A stretch of DNA of 64,000 nucleotides from Acinetobacter sp. A2 (GTDB taxonomy: Bacteria > Pseudomonadota > Gammaproteobacteria > Pseudomonadales > Moraxellaceae): contig NZ_JAAZQX010000010.1 of assembly GCF_012371325.1 (NCBI RefSeq), positions 1 through 64,000 of the forward strand, given 5' to 3'. A program made the position numbers and the translations under genes. Under the pieces are notes generated by a model, which was not told the DNA's origin, did not search any database, and was given only the letters and a program-made list of their open reading frames with translations. Shown here piece by piece: positions 27,090 through 36,403 of this stretch (within the stretch, counting starts at the first letter, position 1; the number at the start of each line of letters is the position of its first letter).

Positions 27090-28031
27090 GTGAAACTAAT
27101 TCTTGCACCCATGGAAGGCTTAACCGACCCCATCATGCGTGATGTACTCACGTCTGTAGGCAGTTTTGACTGGTGTGTGACAGAGTTTATTCGGGTCACA
27201 GATAGTATTTTACCAGACCATATCTATCATACTTATTGCCCAGAACTACTCACCAACGGTAAAACTGCCGCAGGCACGCCTGTACATGTGCAATTTTTGG
27301 GAAATAACCCTGATATGTTGGCGGCCAATGCAGCTAAAGTTGCGGCGATGGGTGCACCTGCGATTGATATGAACTTTGGCTGTCCTGCTAAAACGGTCAA
27401 TCGTCATCGGGGTGGTTCAGTCTTACTCGATGAACCCGAAGTGGTTTATGAGCTGGTCAAAGCCGTGCGTGATGCTGTGCCTGCCCACATACCTGTTTCC
27501 GCCAAAATGCGTTTAGGTTATATGGATCGGAACTTCATGCTGGAAAATGCACATGCCATTGAAGATGCAGGCGCAGCATGGGTCACGGTGCATGCGCGTA
27601 CCAAAGCCGATGGCTATACACCGCCTGCCTTTTGGGATCAACTGCGCCCTATTCGTGAAGCATTGAAGATAAATGTCATTGCCAATGGCGAAATTTGGAA
27701 TAATGCCGATGCCAAACAATGCCAGTTAGAATCGGGCTGTGAAGATTTAATGATTGGTCGTGGTGCGGTCACCACCCCAGATTTGACCCAATGTATTCGT
27801 CAAAACTCAGACCTACCTTTGCTGAGTTGGCAAGATTTGCTACAACTACAAATTCGCTTTATTCATGGCCCTGCCAAAACTGAAATTGGAATGCTAGGCC
27901 GTTATAAACAATGGCTTGGCATGATGTCAAAACATTATCCAGAAGCTAAAGCATTATGGGATGACATTAAGCGACTGAAAAAGTTAGATGAAATTATGGA
28001 AAAGTTAGTCGCTCGAGCGCAAGTGAATTAA
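27090..28031 (+). CDS. dusC: tRNA-dihydrouridine(16) synthase DusC
   Basis: FMN enzyme that reduces U16 in the tRNA D-loop. The 313 residues include LAPMEGLTDPIMRDVL, the catalytic cysteine in DMNFGCPAKTVNRHRGGS, KMRLGY, TVHARTKADGYTPPAFWD and ANGEIWN with GRGAVTTPDL. The DusC rather than DusA or DusB assignment rests on the TVHARTK..GY pattern and length. It starts with GTG at 27090; the spacer before it has no other good start. Confidence 0.9.
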   Translation: MKLILAPMEGLTDPIMRDVLTSVGSFDWCVTEFIRVTDSILPDHIYHTYCPELLTNGKTAAGTPVHVQFLGNNPDMLAANAAKVAAMGAPAIDMNFGCPAKTVNRHRGGSVLLDEPEVVYELVKAVRDAVPAHIPVSAKMRLGYMDRNFMLENAHAIEDAGAAWVTVHARTKADGYTPPAFWDQLRPIREALKINVIANGEIWNNADAKQCQLESGCEDLMIGRGAVTTPDLTQCIRQNSDLPLLSWQDLLQLQIRFIHGPAKTEIGMLGRYKQWLGMMSKHYPEAKALWDDIKRLKKLDEIMEKLVARAQVN

Positions 28032-28077
28032 GCACTTGCACCGATTGAATGAGTCATTAATATTTTTACTTTAGTTT

Positions 28078-29154
28078 TTAATCGGCAGATGCATATTCAA
28101 TTTGGCTAACAAAATTGGGCATGTCCCACGCACTGCCCGCAAAGCCTTTACATTGCCCTGCATCGAACTGATAGCTTTTCACAAACTGCTGACCATTCCA
28201 CGCCCATTCAATTTGACTAAAACAATCTCCAATACCACGACCTTTTTGATATGCAAAAACCTGCCCATTGCTAAATTCTGAAGCTGAATCCGTCACAAAC
28301 TGATGGATATGTTGCAGCTTTTTGTCCATAACCCAATAAGCCACACCCATATTATATGCACCACGCCAACAATCTGCTTCCACCAAAGTACGCTGCTGAT
28401 TAAGCGAGTAGAGTCGAATATGCTGATCTTCCTCAGGTTCAAACAACATATAACAATTATCACGGTCTGCTGACTGACGTAATATCGGATACAGTTTGTC
28501 TGCACTTGCCGCAGTAAGCACTTGTGCTTTGGCTGTTCTATATTTTGGCTGCATCCGAATACTAATTTTCGGAATAGGCTGCGCAACTAACACTTTTGAA
28601 GATGACTGCTTACCCTTTGCAAGTACGGCAGATGTTGTCCCCACCCGCTTTTGGAAGCTATCCATTTTTAACAATATCGCACTTAAGCCTGCATCAGACA
28701 ATTGCCAGCGTTGCTTAGCTTGCCTTAATTCAATAACGGTATACTGACGTGCCTGCACCAACAGCTTTTGCACACTGGCAGCAGACAAGTTAGCAATATT
28801 TTCATTAAAGCGTAACTGTTGCAAAGCCCGTCCATTTAAAAATAGTGTCGCTTGAGGAACATCATTTTGAATTTGTATTTGACCTTGTATGACCTGATTT
28901 TGACCTGCTTTACGCGTTAGCAATACGCTAATCGGTTGCTCAAAATTGTCATCAGTTTGGTAACCCGCAGCACGGCAGGTGCCTGTATTATCACAAGCCA
29001 ACTCCCAGTCTTGATGCTGAAAATATAAGCCTTCAATCGGTGCAGTTTTAGATGTCGCTGTTGTACTTGCTACTGGTGCTGCAATCAACAAAGGGCTAAA
29101 CAATGCTCCACTGAGTAACAACCCCGCACTCAAACCACCTGATAATTTTTTCAT
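28078..29154 (-). CDS. DUF1176-family secreted protein
   Basis: 358 residues with a signal peptide ending near LLIAAP. DUF1176 features are the early WELACDNTGTCRAAGY (two cysteines) and late cysteines in DNCYM, ADCWRGAYNMGVAYW, GIGDCFSQIEWAWNGQQF and AGQCKGFAG. The cysteines are likely paired in disulphides in the periplasm. No function is known for the family. It is convergent with dusC, 46 bp apart, and close to the DUF2939 gene upstream. Confidence 0.8.
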   Translation of the reverse strand: MKKLSGGLSAGLLLSGALFSPLLIAAPVASTTATSKTAPIEGLYFQHQDWELACDNTGTCRAAGYQTDDNFEQPISVLLTRKAGQNQVIQGQIQIQNDVPQATLFLNGRALQQLRFNENIANLSAASVQKLLVQARQYTVIELRQAKQRWQLSDAGLSAILLKMDSFQKRVGTTSAVLAKGKQSSSKVLVAQPIPKISIRMQPKYRTAKAQVLTAASADKLYPILRQSADRDNCYMLFEPEEDQHIRLYSLNQQRTLVEADCWRGAYNMGVAYWVMDKKLQHIHQFVTDSASEFSNGQVFAYQKGRGIGDCFSQIEWAWNGQQFVKSYQFDAGQCKGFAGSAWDMPNFVSQIEYASAD

Positions 29155-29240
29155 CTTATTCTTCCTGCTTGCTCTTGTTTCACCAAATGACCTTCAACAC
29201 ATCGAGAGGAAAGTTCAAAAAGTCCATACCTCGTACTCAC

Positions 29241-29864
29241 CTACTCGCGTACATCTAAACGAATCGCAACAACTTTCCAGCGCCAGTTGCGTGGTTGCAG
29301 CTCAAATTCGGTAAGTCCTGCATATTGGGTGGGTACTTTAACCACGAATCGGTTCCAACGATGAAAACCACTGCGAATATCTAGACTCGGTTTAAAAGCC
29401 TCGGCAAGTTCAACTTGTTGTGCATGCGCACGTGGAAAAATACTAAATCCTGTTTTCCGATGCTCCACAGTCCATTGCTCTGCGGAGGTTTGCGGCAATC
29501 GTAAGGATAAATCTGGTAAACGAATGGATTCCTGCCATGCTTTGCCCTGCATCAATAAAGCAATACTTTCTGGCGTCAGTAAAACATCTAGCATTTTATC
29601 GCTCAGCTGATCAGTCAATAGCTGCCCCAAAACATTTGGTGCTGAAGAGGATGCCTCAAAACCCATTAACTGCTGTAAACGCTGCTGCACTTGTGGTTTT
29701 AAACTGGCTTTGACTTGCGGATAATCTATATAGCTTGAAAGTTGGTCTGCTTGATGTTGCTCCACAGCCTGATTGATTTGATACAGGCTCCAATATGGCC
29801 CTGCGCACCATACCGCCACCACCGCTATAAGTACCAAGAATATCCGCATCGCCAATTTTTTCAT
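29241..29864 (-). CDS. DUF2939-family protein
   Basis: 207 residues with an N-terminal membrane segment (about 5-25) reading as an uncleaved anchor or signal peptide. The family signature is YWSLYQINQAVEQHQADQLSSYIDYPQVKASLKPQV, then a variable middle, then RNWRWKVVAIRL at the end. The function is unknown. It lies 86 bp upstream of the DUF1176 gene in the same direction, and both are predicted envelope proteins. Confidence 0.78.
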   Translation of the reverse strand: MKKLAMRIFLVLIAVVAVWCAGPYWSLYQINQAVEQHQADQLSSYIDYPQVKASLKPQVQQRLQQLMGFEASSSAPNVLGQLLTDQLSDKMLDVLLTPESIALLMQGKAWQESIRLPDLSLRLPQTSAEQWTVEHRKTGFSIFPRAHAQQVELAEAFKPSLDIRSGFHRWNRFVVKVPTQYAGLTEFELQPRNWRWKVVAIRLDVRE

Positions 29865-29951
29865 TAATCTTCTTCTCTATCCAAAAATGCTCAAAGTACT
29901 TCACTCAATACTGTCAATTGGGGAACTATCCATGACATCCACACCAAAATA

Positions 29952-29977
29952 AAAAAGCATGCCGCAGCATGCTTTTT
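29952..29977 (-). terminator. Terminator downstream of the yegP-like gene
   Basis: A perfect stem AAAAAGCATGC/GCATGCTTTTT with a CGCA loop and T-runs on both sides, 34 bp after the stop at 30011. Confidence 0.88.
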
Positions 29978-30010
29978 ATATAAGGCTTAAAATTAAGGAT
30001 AACCTTAAGG

Positions 30011-30352
30011 TTAAGCACTTACTGTTAAATCTTTAATGGTACTGCTGCTACCATTTGTTTTAACCGATTCAATGCCTTTTTCACGTGATTGCTCAGTTGT
30101 ATAGAGCTGGCTTGTACCAATCACCTGATGATTGGCGGCTTTTAAATTAAAATACGGCTTATCGTTTTTAGAAGTCAGACGGTCATAACGGCCATCTTCC
30201 TGACTGTTTTTTTGTACCGAAGCGATACCATTTAAAGCCGAAGCTTTAGCTTTATAGTACTCACTGGTTAAAATTATTTCGCCATTCCCCGCTTTAAGTA
30301 CAAAACGATATTGTGCATTGCTTGCTTGTGAAACTTCGAACCATCCTGACAT
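30011..30352 (-). CDS. YegP-family (DUF1508) protein
   Basis: 113 residues made of two DUF1508 units of about 50 residues: FEVSQASNAQYRFVLKAGNGEIILTSEYY.KA.ALNGIASVQKN, then a second copy in RYDRLTSKNDKPYFNLKAANHQVIGTSQLY. Each is a short beta-rich unit. The start MSGWFEV at 30352 fits the family; four earlier codons are open. The biochemical role is not known. Confidence 0.85.
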   Translation of the reverse strand: MSGWFEVSQASNAQYRFVLKAGNGEIILTSEYYKAKASALNGIASVQKNSQEDGRYDRLTSKNDKPYFNLKAANHQVIGTSQLYTTEQSREKGIESVKTNGSSSTIKDLTVSA

Positions 30353-30563
30353 AGTTTCCCCCAACTGTTTTTGTGAGTGGTGTTGTTAAGTAATGACTAC
30401 GTTAAACCTGATTAAAACTTGTTCTTTTCATCTAAAATATAAAGGACTTAGGCCAAATAAAAAAGTAGTATTTTTGTACAAACATTAAAAGAGATGCTGT
30501 GTCATTTTTATTGTCACATATCACAAAACTTAATGATCTTTTTCTTTATGCACTGCATAAAAA

Positions 30564-30598
30564 AAGCGCAGGCGACTTCTACAAAGTTGCCTGCGCTT
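30564..30598 (-). terminator. yjdM terminator
   Basis: A 15-bp stem AAGCGCAGGCGACTT/AAGTTGCCTGCGCTT with one G-T pair, followed on the minus strand by a T-run. It lies 18 bp after the stop. Confidence 0.9.
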
Positions 30599-30615
30599 GG
30601 TATTTCTAATACGGA

Positions 30616-30957
30616 TTATGCTTTTTTCACATACTCAGATTTTAATTTCATCGCGCCCATACCATCAATTTTACAATCAATGTCGTGACCATCGGCAGCG
30701 TCTGGAATTAAACGAATATTTTTCACTTTTGTTCCTACTTTTACAGCAGCAGAAGAACCTTTAATTTTAAGGTCTTTAATCACGGTTACCGTGTCGCCAT
30801 CTGATAACACATTACCATTTGCATCTTTAATTACTGCAGCCGCTTCTTCAGTTACATCACCTTCTTTCCACTCATGTGAGCATTCTGGGCAAATGAGCAA
30901 GTCACCATCTTCATAAGTATATTCTGACTGGCATTTTGGGCAATTTGGCAAAGACAT
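30616..30957 (-). CDS. yjdM: YjdM/PhnA-family zinc-ribbon protein
   Basis: 113 residues. The N-terminal zinc ribbon is [25 protein letters not shown] (two CxxC pairs). The PhnA C-terminal domain follows ([41 protein letters not shown]). Despite the old name (phosphonate operon), the family has no established role in phosphonate use, and no phn genes are nearby. The start MSLPNCPKC at 30957 is the family N-terminus. Confidence 0.9.
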   Translation of the reverse strand: MSLPNCPKCQSEYTYEDGDLLICPECSHEWKEGDVTEEAAAVIKDANGNVLSDGDTVTVIKDLKIKGSSAAVKVGTKVKNIRLIPDAADGHDIDCKIDGMGAMKLKSEYVKKA

Positions 30958-31059
30958 AAAAAACCTCAAAAATTTCATTATAACATTTTTCACTGATTAT
31001 TCATAAACTTAAAAACCTTATAAAGCATAAGGATAATGGTTGAATAATCCGATGGATTT

Positions 31060-31425
31060 TTACTCTAACGATGTTAAAGATTGCTCCAAAACACGCTTTA
31101 ACACCACCACATGATTATGCTGTTCATCTTTTGCAGCGGTAATTAAGGTCACTTTTTGCTGCTGTGCCAGTTGAAGCAGTTCCTGTAAGGTCGCTTCCTG
31201 CTGAGTCAGTTCGAGCCGATAACGCTGTTGAAATTCATCCCAGTTTTGTTCAGGGTTTTGGTGATACCACTTGCGTAATTCAGTTGAGGGCGTAATTTCT
31301 TTAGGCCACCAATCAATTTGAGCACGCGCTTTAGTCACACCACGTGGCCACAAACGATCGACTAAAACCCGTGTACCATCTGTAGGTACAGCATCCAGAT
31401 AGGCTCGCTTAATTGCAATATCCAT
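31060..31425 (-). CDS. DUF488 (YeaO-like) protein
   Basis: 121 residues matching the YeaO branch of DUF488: IAIKRAYLDAVPTDGTRVLVDRLWPRGVTKARAQIDWWPKEITPSTELRKWY, then TLITAAKDEQHNHVVVLKRVLE. The VDRLWPRG motif is diagnostic. The start at 31425 is fixed by AAAGAGG with a 4-nt spacer. It is a small cytoplasmic protein whose function is unknown. Confidence 0.85.
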   Translation of the reverse strand: MDIAIKRAYLDAVPTDGTRVLVDRLWPRGVTKARAQIDWWPKEITPSTELRKWYHQNPEQNWDEFQQRYRLELTQQEATLQELLQLAQQQKVTLITAAKDEQHNHVVVLKRVLEQSLTSLE

Positions 31426-31501
31426 ATTGCCTCTTTCTGCTCTACAATACGCTGCAAGGCTTGATACTAAAAACCAATCCTTATGCGTCATGCAGAATTA
31501 A

Positions 31502-31528
31502 AAAAGCATGTGATCAACACATGCTTTT
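31502..31528 (-). terminator. rraB terminator
   Basis: The perfect stem AAAAGCATGTG/CACATGCTTTT with a 5-nt loop, 12 bp after the stop codon. Confidence 0.85.
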
Positions 31529-31540
31529 GGAAAATCAAAT

Positions 31541-31918
31541 TTATTCTTCGTCTTCGTACTCATCTTCATCATCGTAGACGTAGGCCATACAGCCCCAACC
31601 GTCATATTCACCGCCATGCTCTTCGGCAATTTTAGTGAACCATTGTTCTAAATCTACAATGTCTGAATACTCTGGTTCCATATACACATAAATGGTGATA
31701 ATCCATTCAACCGCATCAGATTCTTCATCTTGAAATAATGAAATTTTTTGCTCTTCTGCCAACAAATACAACGCACATTTTTCGGCTTGTTCTTGTGTGG
31801 TAAAAGCAATGGAGTACTCAATTTCATGTGGCTCTGTCAGGTCATCCCCATCTTCATGCATTTGCCAAAGTACATTGCCGTTATCATCATCTGGGAATTG
31901 TTCATAGTCACGTGTCAT
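31541..31918 (-). CDS. rraB: Ribonuclease E inhibitor RraB
   Basis: Acidic regulator that binds RNase E and modulates mRNA decay. The 125 residues include DDDNGNVLWQMHEDGDDLTEPHEIEYSIAF, the hallmark of the family, and the block AEEHGGEYDGWGCMAYVYDDEDEYEDEE. The strongly acidic C-terminus is typical. It is monocistronic with its own terminator. Confidence 0.88.
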   Translation of the reverse strand: MTRDYEQFPDDDNGNVLWQMHEDGDDLTEPHEIEYSIAFTTQEQAEKCALYLLAEEQKISLFQDEESDAVEWIITIYVYMEPEYSDIVDLEQWFTKIAEEHGGEYDGWGCMAYVYDDEDEYEDEE

Positions 31919-32084
31919 GCGAATATCCTTGTTATCTTTTTAGCCAATATATATCTGGCAAGTGACAAAATAGTGAATTCAACATAGCACAATTTTGCCG
32001 TACTTGATCAAGTTTTCTGTATTTTGCCGCTGACTTTAGTCGGACAGCCCTACAGAGTCTGCACCTTATAGATACAACTTATCC

Positions 32085-33035
32085 TTAAGCATTCACTGCC
32101 AGTTTTACTGGCTGTGTGGTGTCAGTGCCCTGTTGCTTAAGGCCAATCACTAAAGATGCAAATTTTAACTCTTCAAGACGAAGTGCCAAGTAAGATTCTA
32201 AAATTTTGCTATGTCCAAAAGATGCCGCGTAGTGATTAAGCAAGGTGAAATCATCCTGCAACGCTTGTAGAGATTCCCCTAAATTGTGTTGGTTCAACTG
32301 GGCTAAATATAAGTCTGCTCTGCTGTTAAATGCGTGACTAAGTAATGTTACCGCAGAAAGACGACGCTGCTCATCTACAAATGCACAATAAGCCATTTCA
32401 TTATTTTGAATCGCTTGCATAATTTTTTGACGTACCTGTACTAAATGCTGTGCTGCATCAGACTGGCTATAGTCTTCAATTAAATGATCGAGTAACTGCT
32501 GTGCTGGCAATTGAAACGCGGGGGTATTCTCTTCAATTTTATGATAAAGCGCGGCAGTCACCTGCTCTAGCTTTTGATGTTCTTCTGCTAAATGATAAAA
32601 AGCACCTAATTGTTCTTGAGCTGCTTTTAGGGTTTTAGCTTTGGCTTTTTGTTCGTGTTCGACTAAAAAATTACTGACTTTTTCAATTTTTTGTTTGCAT
32701 TGATCACGCATGTTTTCTGCTTCAGACTTGACCATTTCTACAAACATTTCAACTTGTTGGCGACGCTCCTGCACATATTGTTCAACATCTAAAATATCTT
32801 GATAATGCTGCAAACTTTCCACACGGTTTTTCAAACTCCCTACTTCTACCCGAAGCAGCGTGAGCTGATGTTCTAACTCGTTACTTTCCAGCTCATCAGT
32901 TGCCAAATTGGTACGGGTACGGTCTAAATTAGTTTGTAATGATTGAATACCTGCTGATAATTCACGGCTGCGTAATGTTTGCCAAAAAACAATCACCACA
33001 AGAACTACAATTATTGCGCCCAATATATACAACAT
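32085..33035 (-). CDS. Single-pass coiled-coil membrane protein, unknown
   Basis: 316 residues. One membrane segment (about 3-20: ILGAIIVVLVVIVFW) is followed by a long predicted coiled coil from about 28 to 180 with heptad spacing of Leu and charged residues, then a helical C-terminal domain. I do not recognise the family. The N-in topology would put the coil in the cytoplasm. The ATG at 33035 is selected by GGGAGG 7 nt upstream; an in-frame GTG at 33050 overlaps that site. Confidence 0.65.
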   Translation of the reverse strand: MLYILGAIIVVLVVIVFWQTLRSRELSAGIQSLQTNLDRTRTNLATDELESNELEHQLTLLRVEVGSLKNRVESLQHYQDILDVEQYVQERRQQVEMFVEMVKSEAENMRDQCKQKIEKVSNFLVEHEQKAKAKTLKAAQEQLGAFYHLAEEHQKLEQVTAALYHKIEENTPAFQLPAQQLLDHLIEDYSQSDAAQHLVQVRQKIMQAIQNNEMAYCAFVDEQRRLSAVTLLSHAFNSRADLYLAQLNQHNLGESLQALQDDFTLLNHYAASFGHSKILESYLALRLEELKFASLVIGLKQQGTDTTQPVKLAVNA

Positions 33036-33217
33036 AACTTTGCCTCCCACCCCATCGGCCTGCCCCGTTCAAGTGATGCGTTTTTCACGCAAAAATCACT
33101 TCAACCTCAAGTTGCAGCCCCAAACACTCAACACAAAAATTTTAAAATAACCAATCAGCCTCCTTTTTGTGCAAGGAAAATGAAAATCTACGGTTATAGC
33201 GTTAAATTAACTAGTTC

Positions 33218-33238
33218 TTGGGATGAAGGCTATCCCAA
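33218..33238. other. 7-bp inverted repeat downstream of rluA
   Basis: TTGGGAT and ATCCCAA are separated by 7 bp. It could terminate rluA (minus strand) 57 nt after its stop, but no T-run follows. It is a weak call. Confidence 0.3.
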
Positions 33239-33294
33239 ATTTTGAGTATTTTCACAATAATTTGAAAAAAATGTGACTGTTAGAAAGAAAGTGA

Positions 33295-33960
33295 TTAAAA
33301 AGGAAGCTGTGCCCGAATTTCTACAGCTTCATGACTCAACGGCTGAGTAAACGCCAAATAGCTGGCATGCAACGCCATTCGTTTTAAAGGACTTTGTTGC
33401 GGCTGAGGATGATATAACTTATCGCCTGTGATTGGGTGACCAATATATTGCATGTGTACCCGCAACTGATGCGAACGCCCTGTAATTGGCGTCAGCAATA
33501 CACGGGTAATATCTTCATCGGCCCGATATTCCAAAGCCTGATACAGCGTTTGTGCAGGCTTGCCTAAATCGAAATGCACAATTTGCCGTGGGCGGTTTTC
33601 CCAGTCGGTAATTAACGGCACATCGACACTGCCTTGCCCCTCAAGCTGCCCCTGAATTAAAGCTATATAGTTTTTTTTGACCGTTCGGGCCTGAAACATT
33701 TTACTTAATGCAACTTCTGCATCACGGTGCTTGGCGAACATTAAAATACCGGATGTCGCCATATCTAAACGATGGGCAATTTTTGCACTGGGATGTTGAG
33801 CTAAAACCCTTAAATAGGCACTGTCCTGATGTTCAGGCAAACGTCCCGGCACAGACAACAAACCTGCGGGCTTATCAATCACCAGCAAATCATCATCTTC
33901 ATAGACAATTTCTAAAGGTTCTTGTGGTGGTGCATAAATAAAGTTGTCGTTTAAAGCCAT
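33295..33960 (-). CDS. rluA: RluA-family pseudouridine synthase
   Basis: 221 residues. Members of this family isomerise U746 of 23S rRNA and U32 of tRNA. The catalytic Asp is in AHRLDMATSGILMFAK, and further RluA blocks are DDDLLVIDKPAGLLSVPG, LLTPITGRSHQLRVHM and GHPITGDKLY. There is no S4 domain, as in RluA. The RluA rather than RluC or RluD call follows from the short length. The start MALNDN at 33960 is preferred over 33999. Confidence 0.87.
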   Translation of the reverse strand: MALNDNFIYAPPQEPLEIVYEDDDLLVIDKPAGLLSVPGRLPEHQDSAYLRVLAQHPSAKIAHRLDMATSGILMFAKHRDAEVALSKMFQARTVKKNYIALIQGQLEGQGSVDVPLITDWENRPRQIVHFDLGKPAQTLYQALEYRADEDITRVLLTPITGRSHQLRVHMQYIGHPITGDKLYHPQPQQSPLKRMALHASYLAFTQPLSHEAVEIRAQLPF

Positions 33961-34091
33961 GAACATACAGCATAAAAAGCGGTGCGGGCAAAATATCAAG
34001 CACAGCCCAAGCTGTCAATTCAGTCGGGCAATGTGCTTGCTTAGCTAAAACGATTAATGATGTCTGTTTCCTGATTGAGTGAGTTTGTACA

Positions 34092-34805
34092 TTAATCTGC
34101 CAAATAATATTCTACGGTAGACACCACACGTACTTTTTTCAAATAAGGGGTGTTGCTGTCACGCTCTTCAATGCTAAATACGCCCTGATTGGCCGATTTG
34201 ATTTTCCCCAAACGGCTGTCAGAATCTGCGGCAAATTTCTCTGCAACACTGCGGGCATTTTGGGTAGCTTGCTCGATCATGGCAGGTTTAATGTCATTCA
34301 ACTGCGTATATAAATATTCAGTACGTTGCCCATAATCCTCACCACCAAAGGCAATACCATTCTTGCCTAAATCGACCAGACGGCTTTGTGCACTGCGGAC
34401 TTTATCTATACTTTTGGTATAGACCGTAATGGTTTGATGCGCGGTATAACGCAAGGCAACATTACCATCTCCACCATATTGCTGGGCGTATTTATCGGTA
34501 ATCACGGGTGCGGCAATGGTAATTTCTTCCGCAGCAAAACCTTCATTTTTTAAAAAGTTTTGAATTTGTGCAGTCTGGCCTTGCATGGTGTCATACAAAG
34601 CAGCCAAATCTTGACTGGCTGCGCTAAAACGAATGGGCCACACGGCCACATTGGCTTTGACTTCACGCTCAGACAAGCCTTTGACCGAAACCACACGCTC
34701 ATATTGCTTAATTTTCAGTGCACTGTTGCCCAAAATCCAACCTGCCAGCACCATTCCCAAACAAATCAGCCCACCTAAAATCAGTGCGGGTTTTAATTGA
34801 TTCAT
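34092..34805 (-). CDS. SIMPL-domain protein
   Basis: 237 residues with an N-terminal anchor or signal sequence (about 8-28). The SIMPL domain starts with VVSVKGLSEREVKANVAVWPIRFSA. It also has FGGEDYGQRTEYLYTQLNDIKPAMIEQATQNARSVAEKFA, typical of the YggE/BP26 family. The proteins are periplasmic and proposed to assist stress resistance, with the mechanism unknown. Confidence 0.85.
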   Translation of the reverse strand: MNQLKPALILGGLICLGMVLAGWILGNSALKIKQYERVVSVKGLSEREVKANVAVWPIRFSAASQDLAALYDTMQGQTAQIQNFLKNEGFAAEEITIAAPVITDKYAQQYGGDGNVALRYTAHQTITVYTKSIDKVRSAQSRLVDLGKNGIAFGGEDYGQRTEYLYTQLNDIKPAMIEQATQNARSVAEKFAADSDSRLGKIKSANQGVFSIEERDSNTPYLKKVRVVSTVEYYLAD

Positions 34806-34901
34806 GTTTGTAAACTCCTTGAATTGTGGTCTTTCAGCCTTGCTGTGACTACATCTTATATTTTAAAGGTGCTTTAAAATGCGGTATTTCTGTTGTGGTA
34901 T

Positions 34902-35153
34902 TTAAGGTCGCATCATATACAGCGCAATGAGCGGAGCAATATTGAACAGCAATACCCCTATTTTATAAACTGCCATACCACCATAATGAATCGCATCAAA
35001 ACTTGAATCGGTGAGTTTGAACCATTTGCCATGTAACTGTCGAAGCCAGTTATGTGCAAATATCAACACCACAAACCACAGCATTAAAATAGCGTAATTA
35101 ATCAGTGCGCAAGTCAGTAAAAATCGACACCAAAAATCGTAATCAACACTCAT
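34902..35153 (-). CDS. Small membrane protein, DUF6868-like
   Basis: 83 residues with two hydrophobic segments (about 10-33 and 58-80). The central part LRQLHGKWFKLTDSSFDAIHYGGMAVYKIGVLLFN fits the DUF6868 pattern as I remember it. The function is unknown. It is monocistronic. Confidence 0.62.
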   Translation of the reverse strand: MSVDYDFWCRFLLTCALINYAILMLWFVVLIFAHNWLRQLHGKWFKLTDSSFDAIHYGGMAVYKIGVLLFNIAPLIALYMMRP

Positions 35154-35725
35154 ATCACACCTGTTTAGATGCAGATTACAAGCTCAATTTAGCAGATTTA
35201 GATAAGTGACTTGATGGGAGTTTTGTAGCGAATGTTTACAAGAGATTTAAATTTAAACTGATATTTTATTTAGATTTTTATAATTTTATGGCTGTTATTT
35301 TAAGTTGTTATTTGTTTTGAAAATTCTTGAGGGTGTTAGGGAAAACAACTGTGGTTTACTTCAACTATCATGCTGGATAAGCCATGATCTTATAGCCTAT
35401 AAACTTTTAATCTATAGCGTCCTAAGCCGAATCGAGACCTTTTGGGTAAGTACTACACGCGCGTTGTACGCAACTGGCAGCAATCTACTCTTTTCGATCC
35501 CCATCACACCCTTGAGATATATAGTAGTGATTTGAGCATGGGATTGTTTCCCCAAAATGATTTAATTTTTATATTTTTTTTGAATTTTTTATTACATTTT
35601 TAACAATATTTTAAAATATTTCCCAAATAGGCAATTTTTATGCGCTTAAACCATCAAATAAAGCAGAAATATTGAATTTATTACCACATATTTTATGAAA
35701 TGGTTTCAAACTGCTCCTGAAAGAC
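35154..35725. other. 572-bp stretch without a recognisable gene
   Basis: The outer parts are very AT-rich. The centre (about 35300-35530) has a higher GC content and a 76-codon open frame on the plus strand with no ribosome-binding site or family match. I read it as non-coding or as remains of a decayed element. No tRNA, terminator or repeat can be supported. Confidence 0.5.
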
Positions 35726-36298
35726 TTATATCGAAGATTCTGCGACTTTCTTTTTGCCACGAATCCATCGAATAGCCCAAATTAAAGCAATGACCACCAC
35801 AAACACCACTAACACAGGCACAATTAAAGACAATACCGAAAGTACTGCTGCACCAATCCACTCTCCTGTAGAAACGATAGGATTCGCAACTCCACCTGTA
35901 GTTGCAGTCGATACCCCACGTACCGCAACCGTGCTCATTTGCACTACACCCGCTGTACCTCCACCCACAATAATTGCCGAAGCCCAACTGGCAAATTGCG
36001 ACATTTCGCCACTGCTTACTGCCATAGTGGTGAGTGTTCCTGCAATCATGGCAGCAGGTGTGGCAACGGTGTCGAGCATATTATCGACCCACGGCACATA
36101 ATATGCGGCTATTTCACTGACTGTTGCTACAGCCAAAGCTAGACAAACAGCAGGCATTGCCAGCCATTCAAAACCTTTTACAGGTTCAAACCACCCCATC
36201 AGTGCTGCAACACTCATAACCAATAATGGTACGAAAACCCGAAAGCCACTGGCAGCACTCAGACCAATGCCAACACATAAACCGAGTATTGTTTCCAT
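35726..36298 (-). CDS. DUF4126-family membrane protein
   Basis: 190 residues with about five hydrophobic segments. The family opens with METILGLCVGIGLSAASGFRVFVPLLVMS and contains VATPAAMIAGTL and QMSTVAVRGVSTATTGGVANPIVSTGE, both matching DUF4126. The C-terminus is basic (IRWIRGKKKV). The function is unknown. The start at 36298 follows GAGG; four codons upstream are open. Confidence 0.8.
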   Translation of the reverse strand: METILGLCVGIGLSAASGFRVFVPLLVMSVAALMGWFEPVKGFEWLAMPAVCLALAVATVSEIAAYYVPWVDNMLDTVATPAAMIAGTLTTMAVSSGEMSQFASWASAIIVGGGTAGVVQMSTVAVRGVSTATTGGVANPIVSTGEWIGAAVLSVLSLIVPVLVVFVVVIALIWAIRWIRGKKKVAESSI

Positions 36299-36340
36299 GC
36301 TGTACCTCATTGTTTGTGGTTTCTATGGCTAAAATAGCAA

Positions 36341-36366
36341 AAAGCCCCATCGGGTGATAGGGCTTT
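36341..36366 (-). terminator. Terminator downstream of the zinc-ribbon gene
   Basis: The stem AAAGCCC/GGGCTTT with an inner ATC/GAT pairing and one mismatch lies 38 bp after the stop at 36404. Confidence 0.8.
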
Positions 36367-36403
36367 AGATTAAAAACAGGATCAGCTGTTTTTGTCGTGT
36401 AGC

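Noticed and set aside
35440-35515. A possible tRNA-like 3' end (TTCGATCCCC followed by CACACCC)
   Set aside because: No cloverleaf can be closed: there is no matching D or anticodon arm and no acceptor stem.
35305-35535. A 76-residue protein on the plus strand
   Set aside because: There is no ribosome-binding site, no family resemblance and no supporting context; it is treated as non-coding.
35754-36101. A 115-codon open frame on the plus strand opposite the DUF4126 gene
   Set aside because: It is the antisense reading of a recognisable membrane protein; its Thr/Pro/Ala-rich content is typical of such shadows.
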